A stretch of DNA of 64,000 nt from Pseudomonadota bacterium. Lineage in GTDB: Bacteria; Pseudomonadota; Gammaproteobacteria; Steroidobacterales; Steroidobacteraceae. The notes beneath the pieces were generated by a model, which saw nothing but the letters and a program-made list of their open reading frames with translations, searched no databases and was not told where the DNA came from. Positions 42,238 to 51,580 of the stretch are shown in pieces. Both the position numbers and the translations under genes were made by a program. Location: the NCBI GenBank assembly GCA_025351005.1, contig JANXWS010000017.1, forward strand, positions 1 through 64,000, given 5' to 3'. The stretch's first letter is position 1. Every line of letters starts with the position of its first letter.

Positions 42238-43671
42238 TTGAAAACCCTGCAGCATTACATCGCCGGCCGTTTCACGGCGCCGGCCACCGACGGCGGCCGC
42301 TTCCCGGTCATCAACCCCGCGACTGAGGCCGTGGTCGCCGAGATCCAGATGGGCGGCGCCGAGGACGTCGCGCGTGCGGTCGCGGCCGCGCACGCGGCGT
42401 TCGCGGCATGGGCCGCCACGCCGCTCGCAGTGCGCATAGCGCACCTGCAGCGACTGCTCGCGGTGTTCGAGCGACGCTACGCCGAAATCGCCGACGCGAT
42501 CACGACCGAGATGGGCGCGCCGCGCACGCTCGCGCACGAATCGCAGGCCGCCTGCGGGCCCGGCCACATCAAGGCGACCATTGCGGCCGCCCAGGAGCTC
42601 GACTGGGAGGTCAGGAGCGGTGCCGGCGGCGCGGTCATGCGCGAGCCGGTCGGTGTCTGCGCCCTGATTACGCCGTGGAACTGGCCGATGAACCAGGTCG
42701 CGGCGAAGGTCGCGCCGGCGCTGCTCGCCGGCTGCACGGTCGTGCTCAAGCCCTCCGAGCAGAGCCCGCTGTCGGCCGCGCTGTTCGCAGAGTTCGTCGA
42801 CGAGGCCGGCATCCCGGCCGGCGTGTTCAACATGGTGCATGGCACGGGGCCGACCGTTGGCCACGCGCTCGTCATCCACCCGGACGTCGACATGGTCTCG
42901 TTCACGGGCTCGACTCGCGCCGGCGTCAGCATCGCGAAGTCGGCCGCGGACTCGGTCAAGCGGGTCGCGCAGGAACTCGGCGGCAAGTCGCCGAACATCG
43001 TCTTTGCCGACGCCGACCTCGAGGCGGCGGTGAAGCGCGGCGTCCGCCACTGCTTCGGCAACAGCGGCCAGTCGTGCAACGCACCCACCCGGATGCTGGT
43101 CGAGGACCCGGTCTACGACCGCGCCGTCGCGATCGCCGTCGCGGCCGGTGCCGCGGTCGAAGTCGGTGACCCGACCAAGCCCGGCAGCCACATCGGCCCG
43201 GTGTCCTCGAAGATGCAGTTCGACAAGATCCAGCGCTGCATCCAGCAGGGGATCGCCGAGGGCGCGCGGCTGGTACTCGGCGGCCCGGGCCGGCCGGACG
43301 GCTACGCGAAGGGTTATTTCGTGCGGCCGACGATTTTTGCCGACGTCGACAACCAGATGAGCGTCGCCCGGGACGAGATCTTCGGACCGGTGCTCTCGAT
43401 ACTGCGCTTCAGGACGCTCGACGAGGCGGTCGCGATCGCCAACGACACGCCCTATGGACTCGCTGCCTACGTGCAAACGACCGATCTCGACAAGGCGCGG
43501 CAGGTCGCGCGGCGGCTGCGCGCCGGCAGCGTCCACCTGAACGGCGCCGGCCAGGACTGGGGCGCGCCGTTCGGCGGCTTCAAGCAGTCCGGCAACGGCC
43601 GCGAGTGGGGCAAGTACGGTTTGCTCGAGTACCTCGAATTCAAGGCGATCAACGGCTACTACGCGGCCTGA
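42238..43671 (+). CDS. NAD(P)-dependent aldehyde dehydrogenase (second copy)
   Basis: The 477-residue protein has Asn148 (PWNWP), Glu246 (QELGGKSP) and nucleophile Cys280 (GQSCNAPTR). It starts at TTG 42238 after GGAG. Sequence style differs from the copy at 32277-33770: shorter N terminus and Gln in place of Leu/Ser before the catalytic Glu, as in the broad ALDH group acting on aliphatic or sugar-derived aldehydes. It lies 8 bases ahead of an enolase-superfamily gene, suggesting a joint route from a hydroxyacid or aldehyde. The exact substrate is unknown. Confidence 0.9.
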   Translation: MKTLQHYIAGRFTAPATDGGRFPVINPATEAVVAEIQMGGAEDVARAVAAAHAAFAAWAATPLAVRIAHLQRLLAVFERRYAEIADAITTEMGAPRTLAHESQAACGPGHIKATIAAAQELDWEVRSGAGGAVMREPVGVCALITPWNWPMNQVAAKVAPALLAGCTVVLKPSEQSPLSAALFAEFVDEAGIPAGVFNMVHGTGPTVGHALVIHPDVDMVSFTGSTRAGVSIAKSAADSVKRVAQELGGKSPNIVFADADLEAAVKRGVRHCFGNSGQSCNAPTRMLVEDPVYDRAVAIAVAAGAAVEVGDPTKPGSHIGPVSSKMQFDKIQRCIQQGIAEGARLVLGGPGRPDGYAKGYFVRPTIFADVDNQMSVARDEIFGPVLSILRFRTLDEAVAIANDTPYGLAAYVQTTDLDKARQVARRLRAGSVHLNGAGQDWGAPFGGFKQSGNGREWGKYGLLEYLEFKAINGYYAA

Positions 43672-43679
43672 GCGCGGCG

Positions 43680-44864
43680 ATGAAGCTCACCGACATCGCG
43701 ACCTATGTCGTCGGCAACCCGCCGCCGCACTACGGCGGCCGGTATTTCGTGTTCGTGAGGCTGACGACCGACGGCAACGTCGCCGGCGTCGGGGAGGCCT
43801 ATTGCGTGCCGTTCGAGCCGCACCTGGTCGCGAAGATGATCGAGGACGTGTTCGCGCGCTACCTGCAGGGCGAGGATCCCCACAACATCGAGCGCATCTG
43901 GCGGCGCGTGTACTCGGCGGGCTTCACGCAGCACCCGGACCTGACGCTGATGGGTGTCCTGAGCGCGCTCGAGATGGCCTGCTGGGACATCATCGGCAAG
44001 GAGGCAGGCCAGCCGGTCTACAACCTGCTCGGCGGGCGGGTCCACGAGCGGCTGCGCTCCTACACCTACATCTACGCGCGGCCCGGCGACAAGACCGACG
44101 TCTACCAGGATCCAGAGCTTTCGGCCGAGCGCGCCGTCGAGTACGTACGGCAGGGCTTCACCGCGATCAAGTTCGACCCGGTCGGTCCGTACACGGCCTT
44201 CGACGGCCGGCAGCTGTCGCTCGCGGCGCTCGACCTGTCGGAGAAGTTCTGCCGGCTGCTGCGCGAGGCGGTGGGCACGACCGCCGACCTGCTGTTCGGC
44301 ACGCACGGCCAGATGACCGCCGCGGGCGCGATCCGGCTCGCGCGCCGCCTGGAGCGCTACGAGCCGCTGTGGTTCGAGGAGCCGGTGCCGCCGGATGCGC
44401 CTGAGGAGATGGCAAGGGTCGCGCGCGGCACCACGATCCCGATCGCGACCGGCGAGCGGCTCGCGACGAAGTACGATTTCCACCGGCTGCTGGCCGCCGG
44501 CGCGGCCGCGATCCTGCAGATGAACCTCGGCCGGGTCGGCGGCATCCTCGAGGCAAAGAAGATCGCCGCCATGGCCGAGGTGCACCACGTGCAGATCGCG
44601 CCGCACCTGTACTGCGGGCCGGTGGTCGGCGCCGCCAACATCCAGCTCGCAACCTGCAGCCCGAACTTCCTGATCCAGGAGAGCATCGAGCGCTGGCAAG
44701 GTTTCCACGCTGACATCCTGCAGCAGCCGATCCGCTGGGAGGAGGGCTACATCGTGCCGCCGACGGAGCCTGGGCTCGGCGTCGAGCTCGATCTGGCGTT
44801 CATCGCGAAGCACCCGTACACCGGCACGATGCTGCACCTCGACATGGCGGATCGTCCGCTTTGA
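43680..44864 (+). CDS. Enolase superfamily protein, galactonate-dehydratase-like, altered metal site
   Basis: The 394-residue protein has the mandelate-racemase-type capping domain and barrel. Lys164 lies in AIKFDP, Glu233 in WFEEP, Glu259 in ATGER and His309 in APHLY. Where galactonate and mannonate dehydratases have an Asp-x-His metal ligand motif, this protein has Gly207-Thr208-His209 (LLFGTHGQ), so the usual first Asp ligand is missing. I believe this GTHGQ form is shared by a clade of uncharacterised proteins, so it is probably not a recent mutation. It follows the aldehyde dehydrogenase after eight bases. Dehydration of a sugar acid is the family expectation but is uncertain with this site. 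Confidence 0.85.
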   Translation: MKLTDIATYVVGNPPPHYGGRYFVFVRLTTDGNVAGVGEAYCVPFEPHLVAKMIEDVFARYLQGEDPHNIERIWRRVYSAGFTQHPDLTLMGVLSALEMACWDIIGKEAGQPVYNLLGGRVHERLRSYTYIYARPGDKTDVYQDPELSAERAVEYVRQGFTAIKFDPVGPYTAFDGRQLSLAALDLSEKFCRLLREAVGTTADLLFGTHGQMTAAGAIRLARRLERYEPLWFEEPVPPDAPEEMARVARGTTIPIATGERLATKYDFHRLLAAGAAAILQMNLGRVGGILEAKKIAAMAEVHHVQIAPHLYCGPVVGAANIQLATCSPNFLIQESIERWQGFHADILQQPIRWEEGYIVPPTEPGLGVELDLAFIAKHPYTGTMLHLDMADRPL

Positions 44865-44934
44865 GCCCGGTCGTGACGCTGCGGCAGCCGGTGCCGTCGA
44901 CGGAGCAGGTCGCCGGGTCGACCGGGGAGTGCGC

Positions 44935-45339
44935 GTGACCAAGATCGCGGCCGGCAGCTGCCTGTGCGGGGGCGTGCGCTACGAGGTGCACGGGCCACTG
45001 CGTGAAGTCATCGCCTGCCACTGCTCGCAGTGCCGCCGCACCAGCGGACATTTCGTCGCGGCGACCGCGGCGCTCGCGACCGACCTCGACCTGAAGACGT
45101 CATCGACACTGCGCTGGTACCAGTCCTCCGCGACCGCCGAGCGCGGCTTCTGCGCGCGCTGCGGGTCGAGTCTCTTCTGGCGACAGACGGCGCCGGCGAC
45201 CGCGTGGACCAGCATCATGGCCGGCACGCTCGATGCGCCGACCGGGCTCCGGACCGGGGCGCACATCTACACCGCCGACAAGTCGGACTATTACGACCTC
45301 AGGGACGATGTGCCGACCTTTCCGCAGTGGCCGCGCTGA
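44935..45339 (+). CDS. GFA family zinc protein (formaldehyde-activating-like)
   Basis: The 134-residue protein has the GFA/Mss4-like zinc signatures: Cys9-x-Cys11 (CLCGGVRY), Cys28, Cys30 and Cys33 (CHCSQC), and Cys73-x2-Cys76 (CARCGSSL). The founder of the family was described as binding glutathione and formaldehyde, although many members have unknown roles. Oxidative N-demethylation by the nearby Rieske and flavin enzymes releases formaldehyde, which suits the name. GTG at 44935 follows GGGGAG; GTG at 44929 overlaps that site and was rejected. It converges on the second DMGDH gene 15 bases away. Confidence 0.88.
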   Translation: MTKIAAGSCLCGGVRYEVHGPLREVIACHCSQCRRTSGHFVAATAALATDLDLKTSSTLRWYQSSATAERGFCARCGSSLFWRQTAPATAWTSIMAGTLDAPTGLRTGAHIYTADKSDYYDLRDDVPTFPQWPR

Positions 45340-45354
45340 GGGGCGGCCGCCGCG

Positions 45355-47769
45355 TCAGCTGCGGAGCCTCTGGCCCGAGGGATCGTAGAGCGGCTCGAGC
45401 CTGATCGTCGCCGCACAGGTTGCGCCCAGGATGTCGATCTCGAAGCGCTCGCCGTCCTTCGCCAGCGCCGCCGGCACGTAGCCCGCGGCGAGGCTCAGGT
45501 CGATGCAGTGACCGTAGGCGCCGGACGTCACGTAGCCGACTGCGGCGCCGTCCTTGATGATCGACTCGTAGCCGACCACGTCGGCATCCTGCGCGTCGAC
45601 CTCCAGGACGACGAAGCGCCGCCGGGGGCCCGCCGCGCGCTCGGCTTGTGCCGCGTCGCGGCCGACGAAGTCCGGCTTGCTGAAGTCGACGAAGCGATCG
45701 AGCCCGGTCTCGCCGGGCGTGTAGTCGGGACGGAAGTCCTTGTTGAACGAGCCGTAGCCCTTCTCGAGTCGGAGCGACGAGAGCGCCCGGCCGCCGAAGG
45801 GAACGAGCCCCAGGTCCCGGCCGGCGTCCTGAAGCTCGTCGTACAGCGTCGCGAAGTAGTCGGGCGTCGTCCAGATCTCGAAACCCAACTCGCCGGTGAA
45901 ACCCGCGCGTGTGACGATCGAGGGCGCGAAGCCGACCGCGGTCTCGATGACCCGGAAGAGCTTGAAGCCCTGGGCGGAGAGATCGGCGCGCACCAGGCGC
46001 TGCACGAGCTCGCGCGCTTTCGGGCCCGCGACCGAGACGCCACAGAGGGTCGAGGCGGCGGAGCGCACGAAGACGTCGGCCGGGACCCCTGAGTCCCAGA
46101 ACCAGCGCAGGTGGAACTCCTCGGCGAAGCCGGAGCCCACGATCATGTAGCGATCGTCGGCGAGGCAGGCGATCGACAGGTCGCCGACGATGCGGCCGGC
46201 GGGGTTGAGCATCGGAGCGAGACCGAGCCGGCCCGGGGCCGGTATCCGGCAGGCGAACACCCTATCGAGCCAGGCGCGTGCGCCACGGCCGTTCACCTCG
46301 TACTTGCCGTAGTTCGTCGTCTCGTAGATGCCGACCGCGCCGCGGACCGCCCGGCACTCGGCGCGCACCACCGGGAAAGCCTCGGAGCGACGGTACGTCG
46401 GTGTCTCGGCGGGCCGCACGCCGGGTGGTGCAAACCAGAGCGCGTTCTCGAGCCCGACGTTCGCGCCCATCACGGCGCCGGCGGCGACCAGCCGGTCGTA
46501 GATCGGGGAGCGGCGCACCGGGCGGGCAGCCGCCAGCTCCTCGTTCGGGTAGGCGAGCCGGAACCGCCGGCCGTAGTTCTCGGGCACCTTGAGCGAGGTG
46601 TACTTCGGGGTCGCGAATGCGCCGTAGCGTGCGACGTCCATCGACAGGATGTCCTGGCCGGGATCGCGCTCCGCCATCCAGCGGGAGAGCACGAGGCCAA
46701 TGCCGCCGCCCTGGCTGAAGCCGGCCATGACCGCGCAGGCGACCCAGTAGTTGCGCAGCCCCCGCACCGGCCCGACCAACGGATTGCCGTCCGGGGCGAA
46801 GGTGAACGGGCCGTTGATCGCTTTCCTGATGCCGACCCGGCCGAGCGCCGGAAAATGGCGGAAGCCCACCTCGAAGTGCGGCGCGAGCCGCTCGAAGTCG
46901 TCGGGCAGGAGCTGCATCGAGAAATCGTCGGGCGTCCTGAGCGGCGCCCAGACGGTGCCGTTCGGCTCGTAGGTGCCGATCAGCGCACCGCGGCGCTCCT
47001 GACGCATGTAGATCTCACCAGCGTAATCGGTGGTGTTGACGATCTCCTGCTCGCGGCCGGCGAGCTCCGGGAGGTCCTCGGTGATCAGGTAGTGGTGCTC
47101 CATCGCGAGCACCGGCAGCTCGATGCCGACCATGTGGCCGAGCTCGCGCGCCCACAGCCCGCCGCAGTTGACGACGTGCTCGGCGTTCAGCGTGCCCTTG
47201 TCGGTGATCACGTCCCAGGAGCCGTCGCGGCGGGGGGACAGGGAAAGCACGCGCGTGAAGCGCTCTACCGTGGCACCGAGCGCGCGTGCCGCCTTCGCAT
47301 AGGCCTGCGTGGTGCCGGAGGGGTCGCAGTGGCCGCCGTCGGCGCGCCACAGCGCGCCGATGAAATGGCTGGTGTCGATCAGCGGGTTGAACTCGGCGGC
47401 TTGCGAGAGCGAGATCATCTCGGTCTCCATGCCGAGGTAGCGGGCGCGCGAGCAGATGAGTTTTAGGCTGTCGAGCTCGCCCTCAGTCGCCGCCAGCATC
47501 AGGCCGCCGTTCGCGTGCAGCCCGCAGGACTGGCCGGACAGCGCCTCGATCTCGCGGTACAGGTCGATCGTGTATTTCTGCAGTCGCGAGATGTTGGCCT
47601 CGCCGTTGAACGTGTGCATGCCGCCGGCCGCATGCCACGTCGAGCCGGAGGTCAGCTCGCCCTTCTCGAGCAGCACGACGTCGCGCCAGCCGATCTTGGC
47701 AAGGTGATAGAGGACGCTCGCGCCGACCACGCCGCCGCCGATGACGACGGCTCTCGCGGATGCCTTCAT
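45355..47769 (-). CDS. Dimethylglycine/sarcosine dehydrogenase-like FAD-folate enzyme (copy 2)
   Basis: The 804-residue protein has the same layout and landmarks as the copy at 3333-5744: GGGVVGAS at 11-18, Glu35, and the probable covalent-FAD His46 in STWHAAGG. The FAO_M segment and GcvT-type folate domains follow. It is ATGA-coupled to soxG (47766-47769), so in this cluster it most likely supplies sarcosine from dimethylglycine to SoxBDAG. Divergence from copy 1 is spread over the whole length, including substrate-facing loops (for example HCDPSGTTQ against HVDPYGVTH), which suggests different substrates or different operon use and not a recent duplication. Confidence 0.93.
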   Translation of the reverse strand: MKASARAVVIGGGVVGASVLYHLAKIGWRDVVLLEKGELTSGSTWHAAGGMHTFNGEANISRLQKYTIDLYREIEALSGQSCGLHANGGLMLAATEGELDSLKLICSRARYLGMETEMISLSQAAEFNPLIDTSHFIGALWRADGGHCDPSGTTQAYAKAARALGATVERFTRVLSLSPRRDGSWDVITDKGTLNAEHVVNCGGLWARELGHMVGIELPVLAMEHHYLITEDLPELAGREQEIVNTTDYAGEIYMRQERRGALIGTYEPNGTVWAPLRTPDDFSMQLLPDDFERLAPHFEVGFRHFPALGRVGIRKAINGPFTFAPDGNPLVGPVRGLRNYWVACAVMAGFSQGGGIGLVLSRWMAERDPGQDILSMDVARYGAFATPKYTSLKVPENYGRRFRLAYPNEELAAARPVRRSPIYDRLVAAGAVMGANVGLENALWFAPPGVRPAETPTYRRSEAFPVVRAECRAVRGAVGIYETTNYGKYEVNGRGARAWLDRVFACRIPAPGRLGLAPMLNPAGRIVGDLSIACLADDRYMIVGSGFAEEFHLRWFWDSGVPADVFVRSAASTLCGVSVAGPKARELVQRLVRADLSAQGFKLFRVIETAVGFAPSIVTRAGFTGELGFEIWTTPDYFATLYDELQDAGRDLGLVPFGGRALSSLRLEKGYGSFNKDFRPDYTPGETGLDRFVDFSKPDFVGRDAAQAERAAGPRRRFVVLEVDAQDADVVGYESIIKDGAAVGYVTSGAYGHCIDLSLAAGYVPAALAKDGERFEIDILGATCAATIRLEPLYDPSGQRLRS

Positions 47770-48353
47770 TCGTGTGGGTCTCCGGACAGGAAGGGGAGGG
47801 CCGCCGCTCGCTCGATCCCGAACGGCGCGGCCGTGTGCTCGAGCCATTCACCGAAATGCCGCGCGGTGGTCGAGGGTGTCAGCAACAGCACGCCCGCGCG
47901 CGTCGCGACGAGAATCACCGACACCTGGGCCATGACCGTCGCCGCGGCGCGACCGGGCGGGAAGATCGACGGGTCGAGGTCGAGGCGGCAGCCGCGCGCG
48001 AGCACCTCGCGCACGGCGGGCCCGGCGAGGTCGAGCGCCACGATGCCCGACGACAGGTCGACCGCGACGCCACGGCCGGCGCAGGCATCCGCCCATGCCG
48101 CCGCCGAGGCGCCGGGTGCGGCCGGCGGACCGAGCAGCAGCCAGCGCGCGGGTCGAACGCACACCGCGGCCCGGTCCGCCTTGAGCAGTGCGTGGCCGAA
48201 GGCTGGCAACGTCGTGCCGCGGCCGGCCGCGATCCGCTCGAGATCGCCGGCCCGACCGCTCAGCGCGGCGAGCTCGACGACGTCGGTCGCCGGGCGCCGC
48301 AGCCGCAGGCCCGGCATGGATCTCGCTGCCGGCTGCCGGTCAGGAATGGACAC
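47766..48353 (-). CDS. soxG: Sarcosine oxidase gamma subunit
   Basis: The 195-residue protein has the short, Ala/Leu-rich sequence and folate-enzyme-like fold of SoxG, recognisable mainly by size and position directly after soxA. Segments VDLSSGIVALDLAGPAVREVL and FPPGRAAATVMAQVSVIL are like the GcvT-fold part of known gamma subunits. GTG 48353 lies inside the end of soxA, overlapping it by 14 bases. In heterotetrameric sarcosine oxidase the gamma subunit helps shape the enzyme cavity that channels the methylene group to tetrahydrofolate. The gene overlaps the next by ATGA. Confidence 0.87.
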   Translation of the reverse strand: MSIPDRQPAARSMPGLRLRRPATDVVELAALSGRAGDLERIAAGRGTTLPAFGHALLKADRAAVCVRPARWLLLGPPAAPGASAAAWADACAGRGVAVDLSSGIVALDLAGPAVREVLARGCRLDLDPSIFPPGRAAATVMAQVSVILVATRAGVLLLTPSTTARHFGEWLEHTAAPFGIERAAALPFLSGDPHE

Positions 48354-51285
48354 GAGTGTTCTTCGGATCGAGGCGGTGCGGGCTCGCGATCTCGACTTCG
48401 ATCTGCTCGCCGTGGGTGGCTGCGACCGCGTGCAGTCGCTGCCCGATGCGCTGCCGGCCACCGGCGAGCAGCGCGAGACCGAACCAGCCGTCCTCCAGGA
48501 CGCACGGCGTCGAGGACGTGACGTAACCGAGGCCCGTGCCCGCGGCCCCGGGTGCGACCAGCTGGGCGCCGTTTCGCAGCCGCTTTGTGCGGTCGAGCGG
48601 ACGCACGCCCACCAGCTGCAGCCGGTCGGGCGCCGCGAGGCCCGGCCGCCGTGACAGCGTCCGGCCGATGAAATCGCCCTGTTTCTTCAGCAGCCGCCCG
48701 AAGCCGAGATCGTCCGCGCTGGTGTTGCCGTTGAGTTCGGCGCCGGTCACGTGGCCCTTCTCGATGCGGAGCGTGTTGAGCGCATCGAGGCCGTACGGCG
48801 CGATCTCGAAGGGCCGCCCCGCTTCGAGGACGGCGCGCCACGCGCCGGTCGCCTCGCCCGCCGGCACCGCGAGCTCGTAGGCAAGCTCGCCCGAGAAGGA
48901 GATCCGGAACAGGCGGCCGGCGAGTCCCGCGATCGTGGCCGCCGCCGCCGCCATGAACGGGAACGCCTCGTTCGCGAGGTCGATGCCCGGCACGACTGCG
49001 GCCACGATCTCGCGGGCGCGCGGCCCTGCGACCGCGAACTGCGCCCACTGGTCGCCGACGTCGGTCAGCACAACGTCGAGCTCCGGGCAGCAGGCCTGCA
49101 GGTGAAACTCCAGGTGCTCGAGCGCCGCGGCGCCGTTCGCAGTCGTGGTGGTGAGGATGAAATGCTCCGCCCCGAGCCGGGCCACGGTGCCGTCGTCGAA
49201 CAGCATGCCGTCCTCGCGCAGCATGATGCCGTAGCGAGCGCGTCCGACCGCGAGCGTCGAGATCGTGTTGGCGTAGACGAAGTCCAGGAACCGCGCCGCC
49301 CCCGGCCCCTGCACGTCGATCTTGCCGAGGCTCGAGACGTCGGTGACGCCGGCCGAGCGCCGCACGCGGCGGGCCTCCTTGAGCACCGGCCCCCAACCGG
49401 TCTCCGTCGAATAGACGAGCGGTCGCAGCCAGAGGCCGACGGCGACGAAGGTGGCGCCGGCCGCCGCGTGCGCATCGTGCAGCGGCAGGCGGCGCTTCGG
49501 CTTGAAGTGCGCACCGACGTCGCTGCCGGCGAGCGCCGCGAACGGCAGCGGCTGCAGGTACGGCCGCGGGCGCGGCTGGCCGACCTGCGCAACCGGCAGG
49601 CCGCGGGCGAGCGCGAGCACGGCGCTGCCGACCAGCCCGCCGATGCGGCCCTGGTCGGTCGCCATGCCGTGTGTCGTGAAGCGCTTCATGTGCTCGACGT
49701 GCTCGTAGCCCTCGCGGTGCGCAAGCCGGACGTCGTCCGTCGTCACGTCGTTCTGCAGGTCGACGAACGCCGGACCCCGCCCGCGCACCTCCCAGAGCGG
49801 CGCGATCGGCGTCACCTCTGCATCCTCCGGCAGCGCCAGCGCCGGGTCGACCGCGACCGCGACCGCGCTGCGCCCGAGCCCGGCCGCGAGCGCGCGGGCG
49901 GCCGCGTCGCCGTCCGCGGCCGCCCGGGCGAGCCCGAAGCAGCCGCGCGCGGCGCCGGCCACGCACCCGCTCGCAGCGTCGAGCGCGGGCGTGAACGCCG
50001 CGATCGACTCGTCCCAACGCAGGCTCGCGCCCGACTGGCTGGCGAGCGCGGTCCAGGGCGAGTGCCCGCCCGACACCAGCAGGCAGTCGGCCTCGAGCTC
50101 GCGGCTCCGGCCGTCGCGGTCGACGATCCGGACCGCGCGCACCCGTCCACGGCCGCGCGCCTCCTGGACGACGGCGCCGCCGTGGACGTCGAGCCCTTGC
50201 GCCCGGGCGCGCTCCGCCGCCCGCGACTCCGCGCGGGCGTCGATGACGACGATCGGTTCGACACCGGCTGCGTGCAGCGCGATCGCGGCTTCGTAGGCCT
50301 CGTCATTGTTGACGAAGAACGCCGGGCGGCGACCGACCGCGACGCCATAGCGGCGCAGGTACGACAGCGCGGCGCCCGCCTGCATTACGCCCGGCAGGTC
50401 GTTGTGGGCGAACGCGATCAGCCGCTCGATCGCGCCGGTGGTGAGCAGCACGCGCTGCGCGCGGATGATCCTGAACCGCTCCCGGAGCCCGCCGAAGGCC
50501 GCGGTCTCGGCGGGCGTCAGTGTCTCGAGCGCGGCGAACACGCCGTGTTCATAGGCCCCGACCACGCAGGTGCGGGTCAGGCAGCGTACCGATCCGAGGC
50601 GTCGAAGTCGGGCGTCCATCTGCGCCCGCCAGGTGTCCCAGCGCGCATCCTGCAGCGCGCCGCCACCGAGGACCTCGTCCTGCTCGGCGAGGATGACCCG
50701 CAGACCGAGGGTCCCGAGCCGGTGCGCAGCCGCGAGACCCGCGGCACCGGCACCGACGACCAGCACGTCCGCATGATCGTGGATGGTCTCGGCGGGAGCG
50801 GCCTGCGCGCCGGCGACCGGCTGCAGCCGGCCGAGGCCGGCCGCGCGGCGGATCAGCGGCTCGTACAGCCGCTCCCACGCCCAGCCGGGCGCCATGAACG
50901 TCTTGTAGTAGAAGCCCGCCGGCAGGAACCGGGAGAAGACCCCGTTGATCGACAGCAGATCGAAGGTCAGTGTCGGCCAGCGGTGCTGGCTTGCCGCGAC
51001 CAGGCCCTCGCCAAGCGGCAGCGTGGTCGCGGGGCGGTTGGGCTCGCGGCCGCCGGGGCCCACGACCTCGACCAGCGCCGCCGGCTCCTCCGGGCCCGCC
51101 GTCACGACGCCGCGCGGCCGGTGGTACTTGAAGCTGCGCCCGACCAGCCGGACGCCGTTCGCGAGCAGCGCCGAGGCGAGCGTGTCGCCGTGCTGCCCGA
51201 GGAAGCTGCGGCCGTCGAAGCGAAAGCCGACGGGCCGGTCGGGGTCGGTCAGCAGGCCGTTCGCGATACGGGCGGGGCCCGTCAT
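48340..51285 (-). CDS. soxA: Sarcosine oxidase alpha subunit
   Basis: The 981-residue protein has the full alpha-subunit order: an N-terminal 2Fe-2S-ferredoxin-like domain without iron ligands (about 15-100; PVGFRFDGRSFLGQHGDTLASALLANG), a NAD-binding disulfide-reductase-like domain (VLVVGAGAAGLAAAHRLG), and C-terminal GcvT-type folate-binding domains (about 600-975; FRISFSGELAYELAVP). It binds NAD+ and tetrahydrofolate, converting the imine intermediate to methylene-THF. Start at 51285 overlaps the soxD stop by ATGA; an 87-residue upstream extension was rejected. Length matches known alpha subunits of about 965-1005. Confidence 0.95.
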   Translation of the reverse strand: MTGPARIANGLLTDPDRPVGFRFDGRSFLGQHGDTLASALLANGVRLVGRSFKYHRPRGVVTAGPEEPAALVEVVGPGGREPNRPATTLPLGEGLVAASQHRWPTLTFDLLSINGVFSRFLPAGFYYKTFMAPGWAWERLYEPLIRRAAGLGRLQPVAGAQAAPAETIHDHADVLVVGAGAAGLAAAHRLGTLGLRVILAEQDEVLGGGALQDARWDTWRAQMDARLRRLGSVRCLTRTCVVGAYEHGVFAALETLTPAETAAFGGLRERFRIIRAQRVLLTTGAIERLIAFAHNDLPGVMQAGAALSYLRRYGVAVGRRPAFFVNNDEAYEAAIALHAAGVEPIVVIDARAESRAAERARAQGLDVHGGAVVQEARGRGRVRAVRIVDRDGRSRELEADCLLVSGGHSPWTALASQSGASLRWDESIAAFTPALDAASGCVAGAARGCFGLARAAADGDAAARALAAGLGRSAVAVAVDPALALPEDAEVTPIAPLWEVRGRGPAFVDLQNDVTTDDVRLAHREGYEHVEHMKRFTTHGMATDQGRIGGLVGSAVLALARGLPVAQVGQPRPRPYLQPLPFAALAGSDVGAHFKPKRRLPLHDAHAAAGATFVAVGLWLRPLVYSTETGWGPVLKEARRVRRSAGVTDVSSLGKIDVQGPGAARFLDFVYANTISTLAVGRARYGIMLREDGMLFDDGTVARLGAEHFILTTTTANGAAALEHLEFHLQACCPELDVVLTDVGDQWAQFAVAGPRAREIVAAVVPGIDLANEAFPFMAAAAATIAGLAGRLFRISFSGELAYELAVPAGEATGAWRAVLEAGRPFEIAPYGLDALNTLRIEKGHVTGAELNGNTSADDLGFGRLLKKQGDFIGRTLSRRPGLAAPDRLQLVGVRPLDRTKRLRNGAQLVAPGAAGTGLGYVTSSTPCVLEDGWFGLALLAGGRQRIGQRLHAVAATHGEQIEVEIASPHRLDPKNTRVHS

Positions 51286-51569
51286 TCGCGCGCGCCGTCC
51301 GGCGGGGGCGGCAGATGGTCGTCCGGCGCGCCGACCGCATGGATTGCGTGGCTGACGGTGTGGCGCGAGACCTTGAGCAGCCGGCGGCAGCCGCCCACGT
51401 GCAGCCACCACTCGAGGTGCCAGCCCCGCGGGTTGTCGCGCACGTAGGCATAGTCCGTGAACGCCGCGAGGCCGGCGTCGCCGCGCGGGCGGCGCACCGA
51501 CGCGTCGCCCCGGTAGCGAAACTCCGCCTCGTCGCGTACGCCGCACCAGGGACAGCGGATCCGGAGCAT
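51282..51569 (-). CDS. soxD: Sarcosine oxidase delta subunit
   Basis: The 95-residue protein starts MLRIRCPWCGVRDEAEFRY, with the CxxC zinc pair (Cys6, Cys9), and later carries HVGGC followed by VSRHT, giving the remaining zinc ligands. This is the full SoxD pattern. The small subunit stabilises the heterotetramer. It lies 11 bases after soxB and overlaps soxA by four bases. Upstream in-frame residues belong to an out-of-frame shadow of soxB. Confidence 0.93.
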   Translation of the reverse strand: MLRIRCPWCGVRDEAEFRYRGDASVRRPRGDAGLAAFTDYAYVRDNPRGWHLEWWLHVGGCRRLLKVSRHTVSHAIHAVGAPDDHLPPPPDGARE

Positions 51570-51580
51570 CGTGAATCGCC

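Noticed and set aside
48340-51546. Extended SoxA start 87 codons upstream
   Set aside because: The extension is an out-of-frame copy of soxD; the ATGA overlap at 51282-51285 gives the standard start and length.
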